Below, in pieces: positions 52,238-60,713 of a DNA stretch of 64,000 nucleotides. Both the position numbers and the translations under genes were made by a program. The stretch is from Paenibacillus glycinis. Lineage in GTDB: Bacteria > Bacillota > Bacilli > Paenibacillales > Paenibacillaceae. The stretch is from NCBI RefSeq assembly GCF_009909185.1, contig NZ_JAAAMV010000028.1, positions 1 to 64,000 on the forward strand. The letters are read 5' to 3'. The notes under the pieces are model-generated. The model had not been told where the DNA came from and made no database searches. It saw nothing but the letters and a program-made list of their open reading frames with translations. Position 1 is the stretch's first letter. Each line of letters starts with the position of its first letter.

Positions 52238-53983
52238 ATGGACCATCAGCTCGCTTTGCCCTGGCTTCGCAATTACCCCGGCGAAGTGGCGCCGGACGTG
52301 GAAATTCCGAATCTCGCCATCGGCGAGCTGCTGCTCCAGGCCGCCGCCAAATATCCCGCCAACGAGGCGTTGTTCTTCTTCGGCAAGCGGACGACGTACA
52401 AAGAATTGCTCGCCGCCGCGCAACGGATGGCGGCAGGTCTTCAAGCGGCCGGCGTGGGCAAGGGAGACCGCGTCGCCGTCATGCTGCCGAATTGCCCGCA
52501 AGCCGTCATCGCTTATTTCGGCGTGCTGCTTGCGGGCGGAGTCGTGGTCATGACGAATCCGCTCTACGTGGAGCGCGAGCTGGAGCATCAATTGCGGGAC
52601 AGCGGCGCGTCCGTCATCGTCACGCTCGACATGCTGTACCCCCGGCTGGCGCGGGTGCGGGGCGATACGCCGGAGTCCGGTCCCGTCCCGCAGCTGCGGA
52701 AGGTCATCGTGACGTCGATCCAGGACGGACTTCCGTTTCCGAAGAACCTGCTCTATCCCGTCAAGCAGCGCCGCGCCGGCAAACAGCCGCAGATTCCGTA
52801 CGGCAAGGACGGCGTGACGAGGTTCGCGTCCTTCATGGCGAAAGCCCCGAAGCTGCCGGCCGAGGTCGCGCCCGACCCGGAGCGGGATATCGCGCTGCTC
52901 CAGTACACGGGCGGCACGACGGGCACGGCCAAGGGCGTGATGCTGACGCATCGGAACCTGATCGCGAACGCGGCCCAGTGCGAGGCGTGGTTTTACCGGG
53001 TGCAGGAGGGGAAGGAGCGTTTTCTGGCGGCGCTGCCGCTCTTTCACGTGTTCGGGCTGACGGTGATCATGAATTTTTCCGTGCTGAAGGCGGGTTCGAT
53101 CGTGCTGCTTCCGCGGTTCGAGATCGAGGCCGTGCTGAAGGCGATCCGCGACGAGAAACCGTCGATCTTTCCCGGGGCGCCGACGATGTACGTCGCGCTG
53201 CTCAATCACCCCGAGGCGAAGAAATACGACCTGTCGTCGATCAAGGCGTGCATCAGCGGGTCCGCGCCGCTGCCCTTGGAGGTGCAGACGCAGTTCGAAG
53301 CGGTTACCGGCGGCCGGTTGATCGAGGGCTACGGCTTGACGGAAGCGGCGCCGGTGACGCATGCGAACCCGATCTGGACCAAGCGCAAGATCGGCACGAT
53401 CGGACTGCCGCTGCCCGGCACGCTGGCCAAGGTCGTCGATCTGGAGACGGGCGAGACGCTGCCGCCGGGCGAGATCGGCGAGCTGCTGGTCAAGGGCCCG
53501 CAGGTGATGCAGGGCTACTGGAACAAGCCGGAGGCGACGGCAGCGGCGCTGCAGGAGGGCTGGCTGCGAACCGGAGATCTGGCGCAGATCGACGGCGACG
53601 GCTTCTTCACCATCGTCGACCGGATCAAGGACATCATCATCGCCGGGGGCTTCAACATCTATCCGCGCGAAGTGGAAGAGGTGCTGTATGAGCACCCGGG
53701 CGTCAAGGAAGCGGCCGTCATCGGCTTGAAGGACGCGTACCGCGGCGAGACGGTGAAGGCGTTCGTCGTGCTGCGCAAGGACGTGAACGTCTCTTCCATG
53801 CAGCTCGACCGTTGGTGCAGGGAGCGGCTGGCCGTGTTCAAGGTGCCCCATGTGTACGAATTTCGCTCCGAACTGCCGATGACGATGATCGGCAAGGTGC
53901 TCCGGCGCAAGCTGCAGGAGGACGAGGAACTGGCCGCGGCCGGGAACGATGAGGGTGGGGAGCATGAAGGAAAGCGGGAATGA
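52238..53983 (+). CDS. lcfA: Long-chain fatty-acid CoA ligase
   Basis: This 581-residue ANL-family enzyme activates fatty acids to acyl-CoA with ATP. The AMP-binding motif is LLQYTGGTTGTAKGVMLTHR (about 225-244), with EGYGLTEAAPVTH, GWLRTGDLAQIDGDGFFTIV, DRIKDIIIAGGFNIYPREVE and the C-terminal Lys in MTMIGKVLRRKL. ATG 52238 has AGGAGG 8 nt upstream, at the end of the repeat array. It overlaps the thioesterase gene by 20 nt. In B. subtilis lcfA heads a separate FadR operon; here it is joined to fadE. Confidence 0.95.
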   Translation: MDHQLALPWLRNYPGEVAPDVEIPNLAIGELLLQAAAKYPANEALFFFGKRTTYKELLAAAQRMAAGLQAAGVGKGDRVAVMLPNCPQAVIAYFGVLLAGGVVVMTNPLYVERELEHQLRDSGASVIVTLDMLYPRLARVRGDTPESGPVPQLRKVIVTSIQDGLPFPKNLLYPVKQRRAGKQPQIPYGKDGVTRFASFMAKAPKLPAEVAPDPERDIALLQYTGGTTGTAKGVMLTHRNLIANAAQCEAWFYRVQEGKERFLAALPLFHVFGLTVIMNFSVLKAGSIVLLPRFEIEAVLKAIRDEKPSIFPGAPTMYVALLNHPEAKKYDLSSIKACISGSAPLPLEVQTQFEAVTGGRLIEGYGLTEAAPVTHANPIWTKRKIGTIGLPLPGTLAKVVDLETGETLPPGEIGELLVKGPQVMQGYWNKPEATAAALQEGWLRTGDLAQIDGDGFFTIVDRIKDIIIAGGFNIYPREVEEVLYEHPGVKEAAVIGLKDAYRGETVKAFVVLRKDVNVSSMQLDRWCRERLAVFKVPHVYEFRSELPMTMIGKVLRRKLQEDEELAAAGNDEGGEHEGKRE

Positions 53984-54395
53984 CCGTTCGGAGGACGGCC
54001 GATCGGCGCTGGAAGCGATGGAATCCGCGGCGAAGCAGACGTTTTGGGGCTACCTGGGCTGCGAGCTGGTGTCCGCGGATCCGGGCAGGGCGGCGATATC
54101 GCTGCGATTGAGGCCGGAACATTTGAACATGGCGGGCATCGTGCACGGGGGCGTGCTGGCTTCGCTGCTCGACAATGCGATGGGCCTTGTCGCGATTTTG
54201 GCGTGTCCGGAGGAACGGACGGTAACGACCGGATTGAACGTGCATTATTTACAAAGCTCGTCGGAAGGCGTGCTGACCTGCGAAGCGGAGCTGATTCACC
54301 GTTCGCGGCGAACGCTCACGTTGGAGGGGCGAATTGCCGATAATAACGGTGAGCTCCTTGTATGGGGAAGCGGAACGTTTCGCAGGGTAACTTGA
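53964..54395 (+). CDS. Hotdog-fold acyl-CoA thioesterase (PaaI type)
   Basis: This 143-residue cytosolic thioesterase has the hotdog helix HLNMAGIVHGGVLASLLDNAMGLVA (start near residue 51) with the HGG motif and conserved Asp of the PaaI/YbgC-like family. It probably hydrolyses acyl-CoA or aryl-CoA and could release trapped CoA during fatty-acid breakdown. ATG 53964 is preferred because GGTGGGGAG precedes it; ATG 53949 is an alternative. It overlaps lcfA and is the last gene of the fad operon. Confidence 0.88.
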   Translation: MKESGNDRSEDGRSALEAMESAAKQTFWGYLGCELVSADPGRAAISLRLRPEHLNMAGIVHGGVLASLLDNAMGLVAILACPEERTVTTGLNVHYLQSSSEGVLTCEAELIHRSRRTLTLEGRIADNNGELLVWGSGTFRRVT

Positions 54396-54396
54396 T

Positions 54397-54410
54397 TGTA
54401 ACATGTTACA
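54397..54410. promoter_or_regulatory. Perfect 14-bp palindrome TGTAACATGTTACA
   Basis: This perfect palindrome lies 1 nt after the thioesterase stop and 25 nt before the -35 of the next promoter. It has the form of a dimeric repressor operator; the cognate regulator is unknown. No T-run follows that would make it a terminator. Confidence 0.5.
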
Positions 54411-54435
54411 TTTCTGTAGCCGGTTGTCCGCCGCA

Positions 54436-54464
54436 TTGAAAGCGTAATTCCTTTCCTCTATAAT
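54436..54464 (+). promoter_or_regulatory. Near-consensus sigma-A promoter
   Basis: TTGAAA (54436-54441), a 17-bp spacer and TATAAT (54459-54464) precede the small membrane protein gene at 54507. Confidence 0.88.
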
Positions 54465-54506
54465 TAGCCTATATATGGAAATTCCGGAGCGAAGGGAGGG
54501 CGCACT

Positions 54507-54680
54507 GTGGTTAGCCCCTGGATAACGACTGCGGTCATCCTGTTCGGCATCGTCGTCGCGATCGTTGGCGTATTCGCATACCTGCGCATGTATAAAAGCA
54601 GCGCCTGGTCGGCTGCGACGACGCGCCCGCAGGACATGGATGCGCCCGGCGCCGAGCCGGCGGAAAGCGACAAGAAATGA
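54507..54680 (+). CDS. Small single-span membrane protein (57 residues)
   Basis: This gene starts at GTG 54507, about 7 nt after GAAGGGAGGG, and ends at TGA 54678-54680. The product has a hydrophobic helix at residues 6-26 (ITTAVILFGIVVAIVGVFAY) followed by a Ser/Ala/Pro/Asp/Glu tail ending in Lys-Lys. It has its own near-consensus promoter, so it should be well expressed. The topology suggests a small anchor or regulatory peptide. I recognise no family. Confidence 0.75.
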   Translation: MVSPWITTAVILFGIVVAIVGVFAYLRMYKSSAWSAATTRPQDMDAPGAEPAESDKK

Positions 54681-54709
54681 GCGTTAACAAATAAAATAAT
54701 CCGGTGCGC

Positions 54710-54738
54710 TTTTATATCACGGTTTAAAATGTTATAAT
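54710..54738 (+). promoter_or_regulatory. Candidate promoter of the 62-residue gene
   Basis: TTTTAT (54710-54715), a 17-bp spacer and TATAAT (54733-54738) lie in an unusually AT-rich stretch (54681-54780). The leader to ATG 54871 is about 125 nt. Confidence 0.45.
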
Positions 54739-54870
54739 TGATTGATAAATTAGAAAATTTAATTTAGTGCTGCTCCATCAGCTTCCTGACTCACCTTCAT
54801 TTTGTGGATCGTTCAACATTCGCTGACCGTATTTGTTAGAACCACCAACCGATGCTAGGGAGGGGATTTC

Positions 54871-55059
54871 ATGGCTAAACGCAGCCATAATGAAGTCAAA
54901 GAAAGCCTCGTGGAGCTTACGCGCATTTTTCAGCCGAAGGACTCGCGGAAGTTCGTCAGGGATTACATCCGCAAGTATAGGATCATGGGCGGATACGAAG
55001 AAGAACTGACGCTTGTGGTGGAGCATGAAATGGGGAGACTTCGCTCCTCGGTAAGTTAA
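54871..55059 (+). CDS. Hypothetical 62-residue protein
   Basis: This basic, helical, soluble protein (MAKRSHNEVKESLVELTRIF then QPKDSRKFVRDYIRKYRIMG) is preceded by GGGAGGGG about 7 nt before ATG 54871 and followed by a strong terminator. Charge distribution suggests a two- or three-helix bundle. It has no cysteine, signal peptide or membrane segment. I do not recognise the family. Confidence 0.75.
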   Translation: MAKRSHNEVKESLVELTRIFQPKDSRKFVRDYIRKYRIMGGYEEELTLVVEHEMGRLRSSVS

Positions 55060-55071
55060 TCGAATGAAAGC

Positions 55072-55108
55072 CAAGCCTTGCCCGGTACGATAGGGACAAG
55101 GCTTTTTT
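55072..55108 (+). terminator. Terminator after the 62-residue gene
   Basis: AAGCCTTGTCCC-type arms (AAGCCTTGCCC with GGGACAAGGCTT) are followed by TTTTTT. Confidence 0.9.
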
Positions 55109-55171
55109 GTTGCCTTCGCGCTTCCGGTCCCGATGCAGCTGCCCGGCAGGACGTTATTGGAGGGATGGCCC

Positions 55172-55915
55172 GTGATTCAATTCAAAACGGCGGAAGAAAT
55201 CGAACGCATTCGCAAGGCGGGGCGCGTCGTCGCGGCTTGTCACCGCGAGATCGGCAGGCGGATCAGGCCCGGCGTCACGACGCTGGACATCGACCGGTTC
55301 GCGGAGGCCTACATGCAGAGCTGCGGGGCAAAGCCGGCCCAAAAGGGCTACAGGGGCTATGCGTACGCCACCTGCGCCTCCGTCTGCGACGTGGTGTGCC
55401 ACGGTCTCCCGAAGGACGTCCCGCTGCGGGAGGGGGAAATCGTCACGATCGACATGGTGGCCGAGCTGGACGGATGGCTGGCGGATTCGGCTTGGACCTA
55501 CGCGGTCGGACGGGTGAACCGCGACATGGAGCGGTTGATGAACGCGACGAAGAATGCGCTGTATCAGGGCATCGCGCAGGCGGTCGCGGGCAATCGGCTT
55601 GGCGACGTCGGCAGCGCCGTGCAGGCCTTCGCGGACCGGGAGCGCTTCGCCGTCGTGGAAGCCTTCATCGGGCACGGCATCGGAAGGAAGATGCACGAGG
55701 ATCCGCAGGTGCTTCACACGGGCAAGGCGGGGACCGGCAGGAAGCTGAAGGAGGGCATGGTCATCACGATCGAGCCGATCTTCGTGACGGGGCGTCCGGA
55801 CATCGCCATCGACGCGGACGGCTGGACGGCCCGGACGTTCGACGGCTCCTGGGGAGCGCAGTACGAGCATACGGTGGCCATTACGGGTGCCGGTCCGGTG
55901 ATTCTGACGGACTGA
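55172..55915 (+). CDS. map: Type I methionine aminopeptidase
   Basis: This 247-residue metallopeptidase removes the initiator Met from nascent proteins. The five metal ligands are visible: Asp in TIDMVAELDGW, Asp in LADSAWT, His in IGHGIGRKMHEDP, Glu in ITIEPIF and Glu in GAQYEHTV. GTG 55172 is the start, 9 nt after GGAGGG. It is not next to secY/adk, so it is probably a second copy like B. subtilis MapB. It carries more cysteines than usual (ATCASVCDVVCHGLP). It is convergent with gerC, with stops 2 nt apart. Confidence 0.93.
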   Translation: MIQFKTAEEIERIRKAGRVVAACHREIGRRIRPGVTTLDIDRFAEAYMQSCGAKPAQKGYRGYAYATCASVCDVVCHGLPKDVPLREGEIVTIDMVAELDGWLADSAWTYAVGRVNRDMERLMNATKNALYQGIAQAVAGNRLGDVGSAVQAFADRERFAVVEAFIGHGIGRKMHEDPQVLHTGKAGTGRKLKEGMVITIEPIFVTGRPDIAIDADGWTARTFDGSWGAQYEHTVAITGAGPVILTD

Positions 55916-55917
55916 GG

Positions 55918-57030
55918 TCATTTCATTTTGCCAACGTTCTTGATCGTCATCTTGACTTTGCATCGCACGTCGATTTGCGAGTACAATTCGCGCCAGTTCG
56001 TCCGCTTCCAATCGGCATAGCTCATGCTGTTGCGCACGTACGCGCCGATGCCGATGCCGTCGGCGCCCGCGCGCTGCATGTTCTTCATCATCGCTTCCGC
56101 CTGCCCGGACACGTACGCTTCGATTTTGCGTTCCAGCTTTCTCAGGTCCTTCGGTTTCCCGAGCTTGAGCCCGCCGACGTATTCCAGTACCGTCCCGTCT
56201 AAGGCCACGCGCACGGTAACGGTCGTGCCGGGTCCGGATCCGCTGACCTTCACGCTGCGCTGGCTGACGAGAGACGTGACCATGACCGCTTCCCGCGGTG
56301 CTCCTTGGTGCTGCAGGTTGATGCCGATTTCGCCCTGCTTGAATCTGCTGCGCATGAATGCGAAGATCATCGCGTCCTGTGGCGGCAGACGATAGACGAA
56401 ACGGTCGTCCCGGAATAACGCGATTCCGTCGATGACGATATTCTTGCCCGCTTTGCGGATCATCGGCGCTACGGGATCGATGCCGTCGTCGTAATAATCG
56501 CGTACGAATTGATGCAGGGTCGCTTTCGGAATCGCATGCGTGCCGGCCTCCTTCTCGAGTATCCGTTCGATATACCGGTCCGTGCGCGGATGCTGGCTGT
56601 AGCGCTGGTTGAGCAGCTGCTCCGCGTCGCCGTTCACGACGGCGATCTTCATCAGCGGCGAGATGGCCGGATCGCGGATTTGCGTATCGAGCTGGTTCCC
56701 GATGCCGGCTTCGGCGAAGGACCGTCCGAGCAGCGTGACGCGCAGCTGTCCGCTGACCAGCTGCAGGCTCGTTTCGCGGGACATTTTGATGCGCGCTTGC
56801 TTGCTCGTCGGCGCCGTCGTGCTGAGCACTTCCCGTTTCTCGTTGGACTCGGCCTCCAGTCGCGGAATGGCGACCGCGATCTTCAATTCCCCGTTCGGCA
56901 TCAGATCGTAGCTGGTCGACTGGATGAAGCCGATCCGCTCCAGGATGCGCTGGTCGCCGCAGCCCCCGAGCGCGAAAGCGGCGATAAGCAAGAGCGGCAG
57001 CGGCAGCCTTCTCCAGCGGGCGTTACGCAT
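55918..57030 (-). CDS. Spore germination lipoprotein, Ger(x)C family
   Basis: This 370-residue lipoprotein has a signal peptide with lipobox LGGC (Cys about 24), so it is anchored to the outer face of the inner spore membrane. The Ger(x)C family layout follows: GDQRILERIGFIQ, then KIAVVNGDAEQLL and YYDDGIDPVAPMI, ending VRCKVKMTIKNVG. It is the C subunit of a germinant receptor with the GerB- and GerA-like proteins encoded upstream; the gene overlaps gerB by 8 nt. The germinant is unknown. Confidence 0.93.
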   Translation of the reverse strand: MRNARWRRLPLPLLLIAAFALGGCGDQRILERIGFIQSTSYDLMPNGELKIAVAIPRLEAESNEKREVLSTTAPTSKQARIKMSRETSLQLVSGQLRVTLLGRSFAEAGIGNQLDTQIRDPAISPLMKIAVVNGDAEQLLNQRYSQHPRTDRYIERILEKEAGTHAIPKATLHQFVRDYYDDGIDPVAPMIRKAGKNIVIDGIALFRDDRFVYRLPPQDAMIFAFMRSRFKQGEIGINLQHQGAPREAVMVTSLVSQRSVKVSGSGPGTTVTVRVALDGTVLEYVGGLKLGKPKDLRKLERKIEAYVSGQAEAMMKNMQRAGADGIGIGAYVRNSMSYADWKRTNWRELYSQIDVRCKVKMTIKNVGKMK

Positions 57031-58126
57031 GGACGGGGGCCTCCTTTTCTTTGCGGATCAGGAGCAGCGCGATCAGAAACAGGGGCAGGCCGAACGCGAT
57101 GCCGATCTCGACGATGCCGAACCAGGTCAGCCACTCATTCACTTCGGCCAAGGTATCGGGTATAAGGCCGACGAAGAAGGTGCCGGCGATCAGCGCGATG
57201 CCTCTGTATGAAGGCTTAAGCTTCGGAAACAGCCGACCGCTCGCTTCGTTCGCGGACCAATAGTACATGGCCATCGTGGCAAGCATCGTGAAGAGCAGCA
57301 GGCCGTACAGCAGATTTTCGATTCGTTCGATGAACGGAAATTTCACATAGGCGAACATGTCGATCAGGGGATATTGCATCTCCCTCAGTTCGCCGAATCC
57401 GAAGAATCCGAAAACCAGCATGCTGACATAGATATAGCTGACGAATACGAGCAGATTGGCCCAAATGGCCAGCTTCATCAGTTTCGCGGAGCGGTCGACG
57501 TACCCGAACAGCAGCATGACGAGCTCGTAGCCGAGAAAGGCGGCGTAGATCCCCGACATGCCGGGCAGAGCGAAATCGCCCTCTTGAAAGAAAAAGGGCG
57601 TCAGCCGATTCCAGCTATATTCATGGAAGAGCATGCTGGAGAACAGATACATCCACACCGTTAGATAGAAGAATACCGTGCTTGCTTTCGATATCGTATA
57701 AATGCCCTTGATAAACAACGAGTAGGCGAGCAAGTCGATGACGATCTTGAACCAGACGGGGTTGGTCGTCGGGAACGCGATCATTTGAAAGATAAGCACG
57801 TATTCCATGGAGACGAGGCAGGCCAGCATGCTCCATACCATCGTCAGCAGAAGATAGAGAGGCGATAGCAGCAGCAGGGGCAGCCGCCGCTCCATGATGT
57901 CGAAGATGGATTTACCCCGGCCCATCCGGTAGACCAGCCCGATCAGCAGCAGATTCGCCGTGACGATGACGCCGTAGAACGGAAGCGCCAACCATCCGTT
58001 GATTCCGAACGTTTGCGCCAGCATCTGCCCGAGGGACAGGATGACGACGCCCGTTTGCGTCATGTAGATCAGGACCAGGATATGAAAGGGAGCAAGCTTC
58101 TCCTTGACCGCTACCAAAATGACCAC
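57023..58126 (-). CDS. Spore germination permease, GerB family
   Basis: This 367-residue membrane protein has 10 predicted helices and belongs to the amino-acid-permease-like GerB/endospore germination family; it binds germinants in the receptor complex. Markers include QTGVVILSLGQMLAQTFGIN at the start and a conserved GIYTISKASTVFFYLTVWMY stretch. The start is either GTG 58126 (3 nt after the gerA stop) or TTG 58117 (10 nt after AGGA). It is the middle gene of the gerA-gerB-gerC operon. Confidence 0.92.
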   Translation of the reverse strand: MVILVAVKEKLAPFHILVLIYMTQTGVVILSLGQMLAQTFGINGWLALPFYGVIVTANLLLIGLVYRMGRGKSIFDIMERRLPLLLLSPLYLLLTMVWSMLACLVSMEYVLIFQMIAFPTTNPVWFKIVIDLLAYSLFIKGIYTISKASTVFFYLTVWMYLFSSMLFHEYSWNRLTPFFFQEGDFALPGMSGIYAAFLGYELVMLLFGYVDRSAKLMKLAIWANLLVFVSYIYVSMLVFGFFGFGELREMQYPLIDMFAYVKFPFIERIENLLYGLLLFTMLATMAMYYWSANEASGRLFPKLKPSYRGIALIAGTFFVGLIPDTLAEVNEWLTWFGIVEIGIAFGLPLFLIALLLIRKEKEAPVHA

Positions 58127-58129
58127 GTC

Positions 58130-59542
58130 CTATTTTTTCATTTTCATGCGGGCCGGATTCGGGCTCTTGGCTTGCGACGGCCGGGTCTTCAGCAGCTTGA
58201 ACGGCGCGCGGATGAAGACGTCCGCCCAATCCCCCGGTTTATGCGGCGCGACCGGCGTCATGTAGGAGGAACCGAGGCTCGTCAGATGGCATAAATGGAT
58301 GATTAGGTAGGCGACCCCTACGGTGATGCCGAGGTTGCCCCAGATGCCCGCCAGAATAATCAGGCCGAAGCGGATCAAGCGGATGGATGCGCTCATGATA
58401 TAGCTCGGCATGACGAAGGACGAGATCGCGGAGGAAGCGACCACGATGATGAGAATGTTGCTCGTGAAGCCGGCTTGGACGGCGGCCTGTCCGATGACGA
58501 TACCGCCGACGATGCCGATCGTTTGCCCGATCTTGGTCGGGAGCCGGGCGCCGGCCTCGCGAAGCAGCTCGATGACGAGCTCCATGAGCAATGCCTCGTA
58601 TACCGGGGGAAACGGCACCCGGCTGCGCGATTCGGAGAGCGTCAGCAGCAGATTCTGCGGGATCATCTCGTAGTGGAAGGTCGTGACCGACACGTAGAAG
58701 CAGGTGAACAGAATCGTGACCGCGAACGAGAAGAACCGCAGCGCCCGCGTTGCCGTGCCGAGCGACCAACGCTGGTAATAATCGTCGGAGGACGTGAAAA
58801 ACTCGAAGAACGACGTGGGCGCGCTGAAAGCGGACGGACTGCCGTCCATAATCCCGACGACGCGGCCAGCGGCAAGTTTGGAGGCGATCGCATCCGGGCG
58901 CTCCGTCGTAAAAAATTGCGGGAAGATCGAGCTTGGCCTGTCGTCGATCAGCTGGACGAGCATGTTCGTGTCGTGGACGGCATCGATTTCGATCCCGCGA
59001 ATCCGCCTGCTCAATTCGTCGACGTAATGCATGTTCACGATGTCCGCGACGTACAGGAGAAAGACGTCCGTTTTGGAGATTTCGCCGACCTTCATGCGCA
59101 CGCATTTGAGATGGGAGCTTTTGATTCTTCGGCGGATGAGGGACAGCGTGTCTCCCACGGGCTCGCTGAACGCATCGTGCGGCCCGGTAATCGTCGTCTC
59201 GCTCTCCGATTGGCTGATGGAACGGCCTTTCGGGTTGTACATGTCGATGACGTAGGCTTGCTCCCGATAGATCAACGCGACGGAACCGGATAAGATCGCG
59301 ACGACGATGTCTCTGTCCGCCTCCATGCGCGCGCCGGACAGCCGATCCAGCGCATTTTGCAGCTCGCTTTCGGAAGCGGACAGGATCGGCGCCGTCACTT
59401 CGCGATAAAGCTTCTGGCTGTCGACCATATGATCGAAATAGAGCAGGTCCGCATGAAGCTCGGGGAAGGCTTTGTGCGTAAAATCCGCGCAGTCGTCGAA
59501 TTGCCGAAGAATATGGGACAGTTGCTGCTGCCGATGATCCAT
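58130..59542 (-). CDS. Spore germination protein, GerA family
   Basis: This 470-residue receptor subunit has a soluble N-terminal half (residues 1-235) with the GerA-family stretches GSVALIYREQAYVIDMYNPK then GRSISQ, SETTITGPHDAFSE and RIRGIEIDAVHDTNMLVQLI. Four or five membrane helices follow (about 270-430), containing PFPPVYEALLMELVIELLRE AGARLP. I used ATG 59542 with AGGG 7-8 nt upstream; a GTG 9 nt earlier is possible. It is the first gene of the operon and is expected to be forespore-expressed. A sigma-G-like -10 (CATACCA) lies upstream, but without a good -35. Confidence 0.94.
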   Translation of the reverse strand: MDHRQQQLSHILRQFDDCADFTHKAFPELHADLLYFDHMVDSQKLYREVTAPILSASESELQNALDRLSGARMEADRDIVVAILSGSVALIYREQAYVIDMYNPKGRSISQSESETTITGPHDAFSEPVGDTLSLIRRRIKSSHLKCVRMKVGEISKTDVFLLYVADIVNMHYVDELSRRIRGIEIDAVHDTNMLVQLIDDRPSSIFPQFFTTERPDAIASKLAAGRVVGIMDGSPSAFSAPTSFFEFFTSSDDYYQRWSLGTATRALRFFSFAVTILFTCFYVSVTTFHYEMIPQNLLLTLSESRSRVPFPPVYEALLMELVIELLREAGARLPTKIGQTIGIVGGIVIGQAAVQAGFTSNILIIVVASSAISSFVMPSYIMSASIRLIRFGLIILAGIWGNLGITVGVAYLIIHLCHLTSLGSSYMTPVAPHKPGDWADVFIRAPFKLLKTRPSQAKSPNPARMKMKK

Positions 59543-59636
59543 GACGCACACCCTAAGTTATTCGGAATTGGTATGCTTACAGGCTTTCCCGCGAAAGGCA
59601 ATTTATACGAAATCCCTTAGTTTAGGAAGACGCAAG

Positions 59637-59665
59637 AAAGCCGCGCATCGGTCTGCGCGGCTTTT
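59637..59665. terminator. Terminator between araC-type gene and ger operon
   Basis: A 10-bp stem AAGCCGCGCA/TGCGCGGCTT has short T-rich tracts on both sides. It probably ends the AraC gene, whose stop lies 5 nt away. Confidence 0.75.
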
Positions 59666-59669
59666 GCTT

Positions 59670-60608
59670 TCAGTTGTCGATGGATTGCCGGGAGTGCAAG
59701 GAAGCGCGGTACTCGCTCGGCGTGACGCCGGTTTTCCGCTTGAACAGCCGATTGAAAAACTTCGTGTCCTGATAGCCGGAGCGGACCGCGATATGGCCGA
59801 CGGCGTCCTTCGTCTCCAGCAGCAGCCTGCAGCTAAGGTCGATGCGCGCGCTCTGCACGTAGCCGAGGAACGTCACGCCGGTCGCGCGCTTGAAGGTTCG
59901 CTGGAACTGGCGTTCGCCGATGCCGAGCCTCGCCGCCATGTCTGCCGCGTGCAGCTCCGCGGCGCAATTCGCGCGGATGTAGGCAAGCAGCTCTTGCATG
60001 GAAGAAGAGACCGGTTCGTCGGAAGCCGCATGGCGGAGCGGAGGCTGCTCGGTACGCTGCCGGTACAGCAGGATCAGCAGCTCCACCGTCAGCGCGGACA
60101 ACGCCGCCGCGAAACCGGCCCTCCGCGCCGTGAATTCGAGGTGCAGGCGTTGAAAGAGCTGCCGTGCCGCCTCGCCGCGATCATGCAGATGGAACCATGC
60201 CTGGCCGTTTCCGAGCTCGCGGTAAAAGGCGGTGATCTCCTCTTCGGCCTGCACGGCCTGCAGCAGCTTGCCGAGCTGCTCGGCGGTCAGGATGCAATTG
60301 TATAACGCGAGCGGCCGGCCCTTCGCCGCCGGACGGAAGACGTGGGCGATGCCGACCGGAATAAAGAACAGGTCGCCGCGCGCCACGGGCAGCTGCGCCG
60401 TATCGATATAGTGAACGCCGGCGCCTTCGGCGACCAGGCAGATTTCGATGAAATCATGCGCGTGCATGCGCAGCTCGAACGATTCTTGAACGCGATTGAC
60501 GAAGACCGGCATCGGGTTGTCGATCAGCGAGGCGTAGGGCAGCAGCCGCTCCCCCCGGAAGAAACGCGGCATATCCGCCGCGCCGGGCTCGTTTGGCCTC
60601 TCTTTCAT
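59670..60608 (-). CDS. AraC family regulator with cupin sensor
   Basis: This 312-residue regulator has an N-terminal cupin-type AraC ligand domain (about 15-150: MHAHDFIEICLVAEGAGVHY, ARGDLFFIPVGIAHVF). Two helix-turn-helix motifs follow at about 215-305 (LHAADMAARLGIGERQFQRT then FKRATG, and VGHIAVRSGYQDTKFFNRLF then KRKTGVTPSEYR). ATG 60608 follows GAGGAGG by 10 nt; a longer frame has no site. A sugar effector is typical for this class. It is divergent from the SRAP gene. Confidence 0.92.
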   Translation of the reverse strand: MKERPNEPGAADMPRFFRGERLLPYASLIDNPMPVFVNRVQESFELRMHAHDFIEICLVAEGAGVHYIDTAQLPVARGDLFFIPVGIAHVFRPAAKGRPLALYNCILTAEQLGKLLQAVQAEEEITAFYRELGNGQAWFHLHDRGEAARQLFQRLHLEFTARRAGFAAALSALTVELLILLYRQRTEQPPLRHAASDEPVSSSMQELLAYIRANCAAELHAADMAARLGIGERQFQRTFKRATGVTFLGYVQSARIDLSCRLLLETKDAVGHIAVRSGYQDTKFFNRLFKRKTGVTPSEYRASLHSRQSIDN

Positions 60609-60713
60609 GCAGGCAGGACCTCCTCTGGATGGATTGATTAGGTGAATTGCCGGGCGCATACATATTTCTGGAAAATCCGGCCATAATAGCCAAAACAAGA
60701 GGAGGTTTACGCC

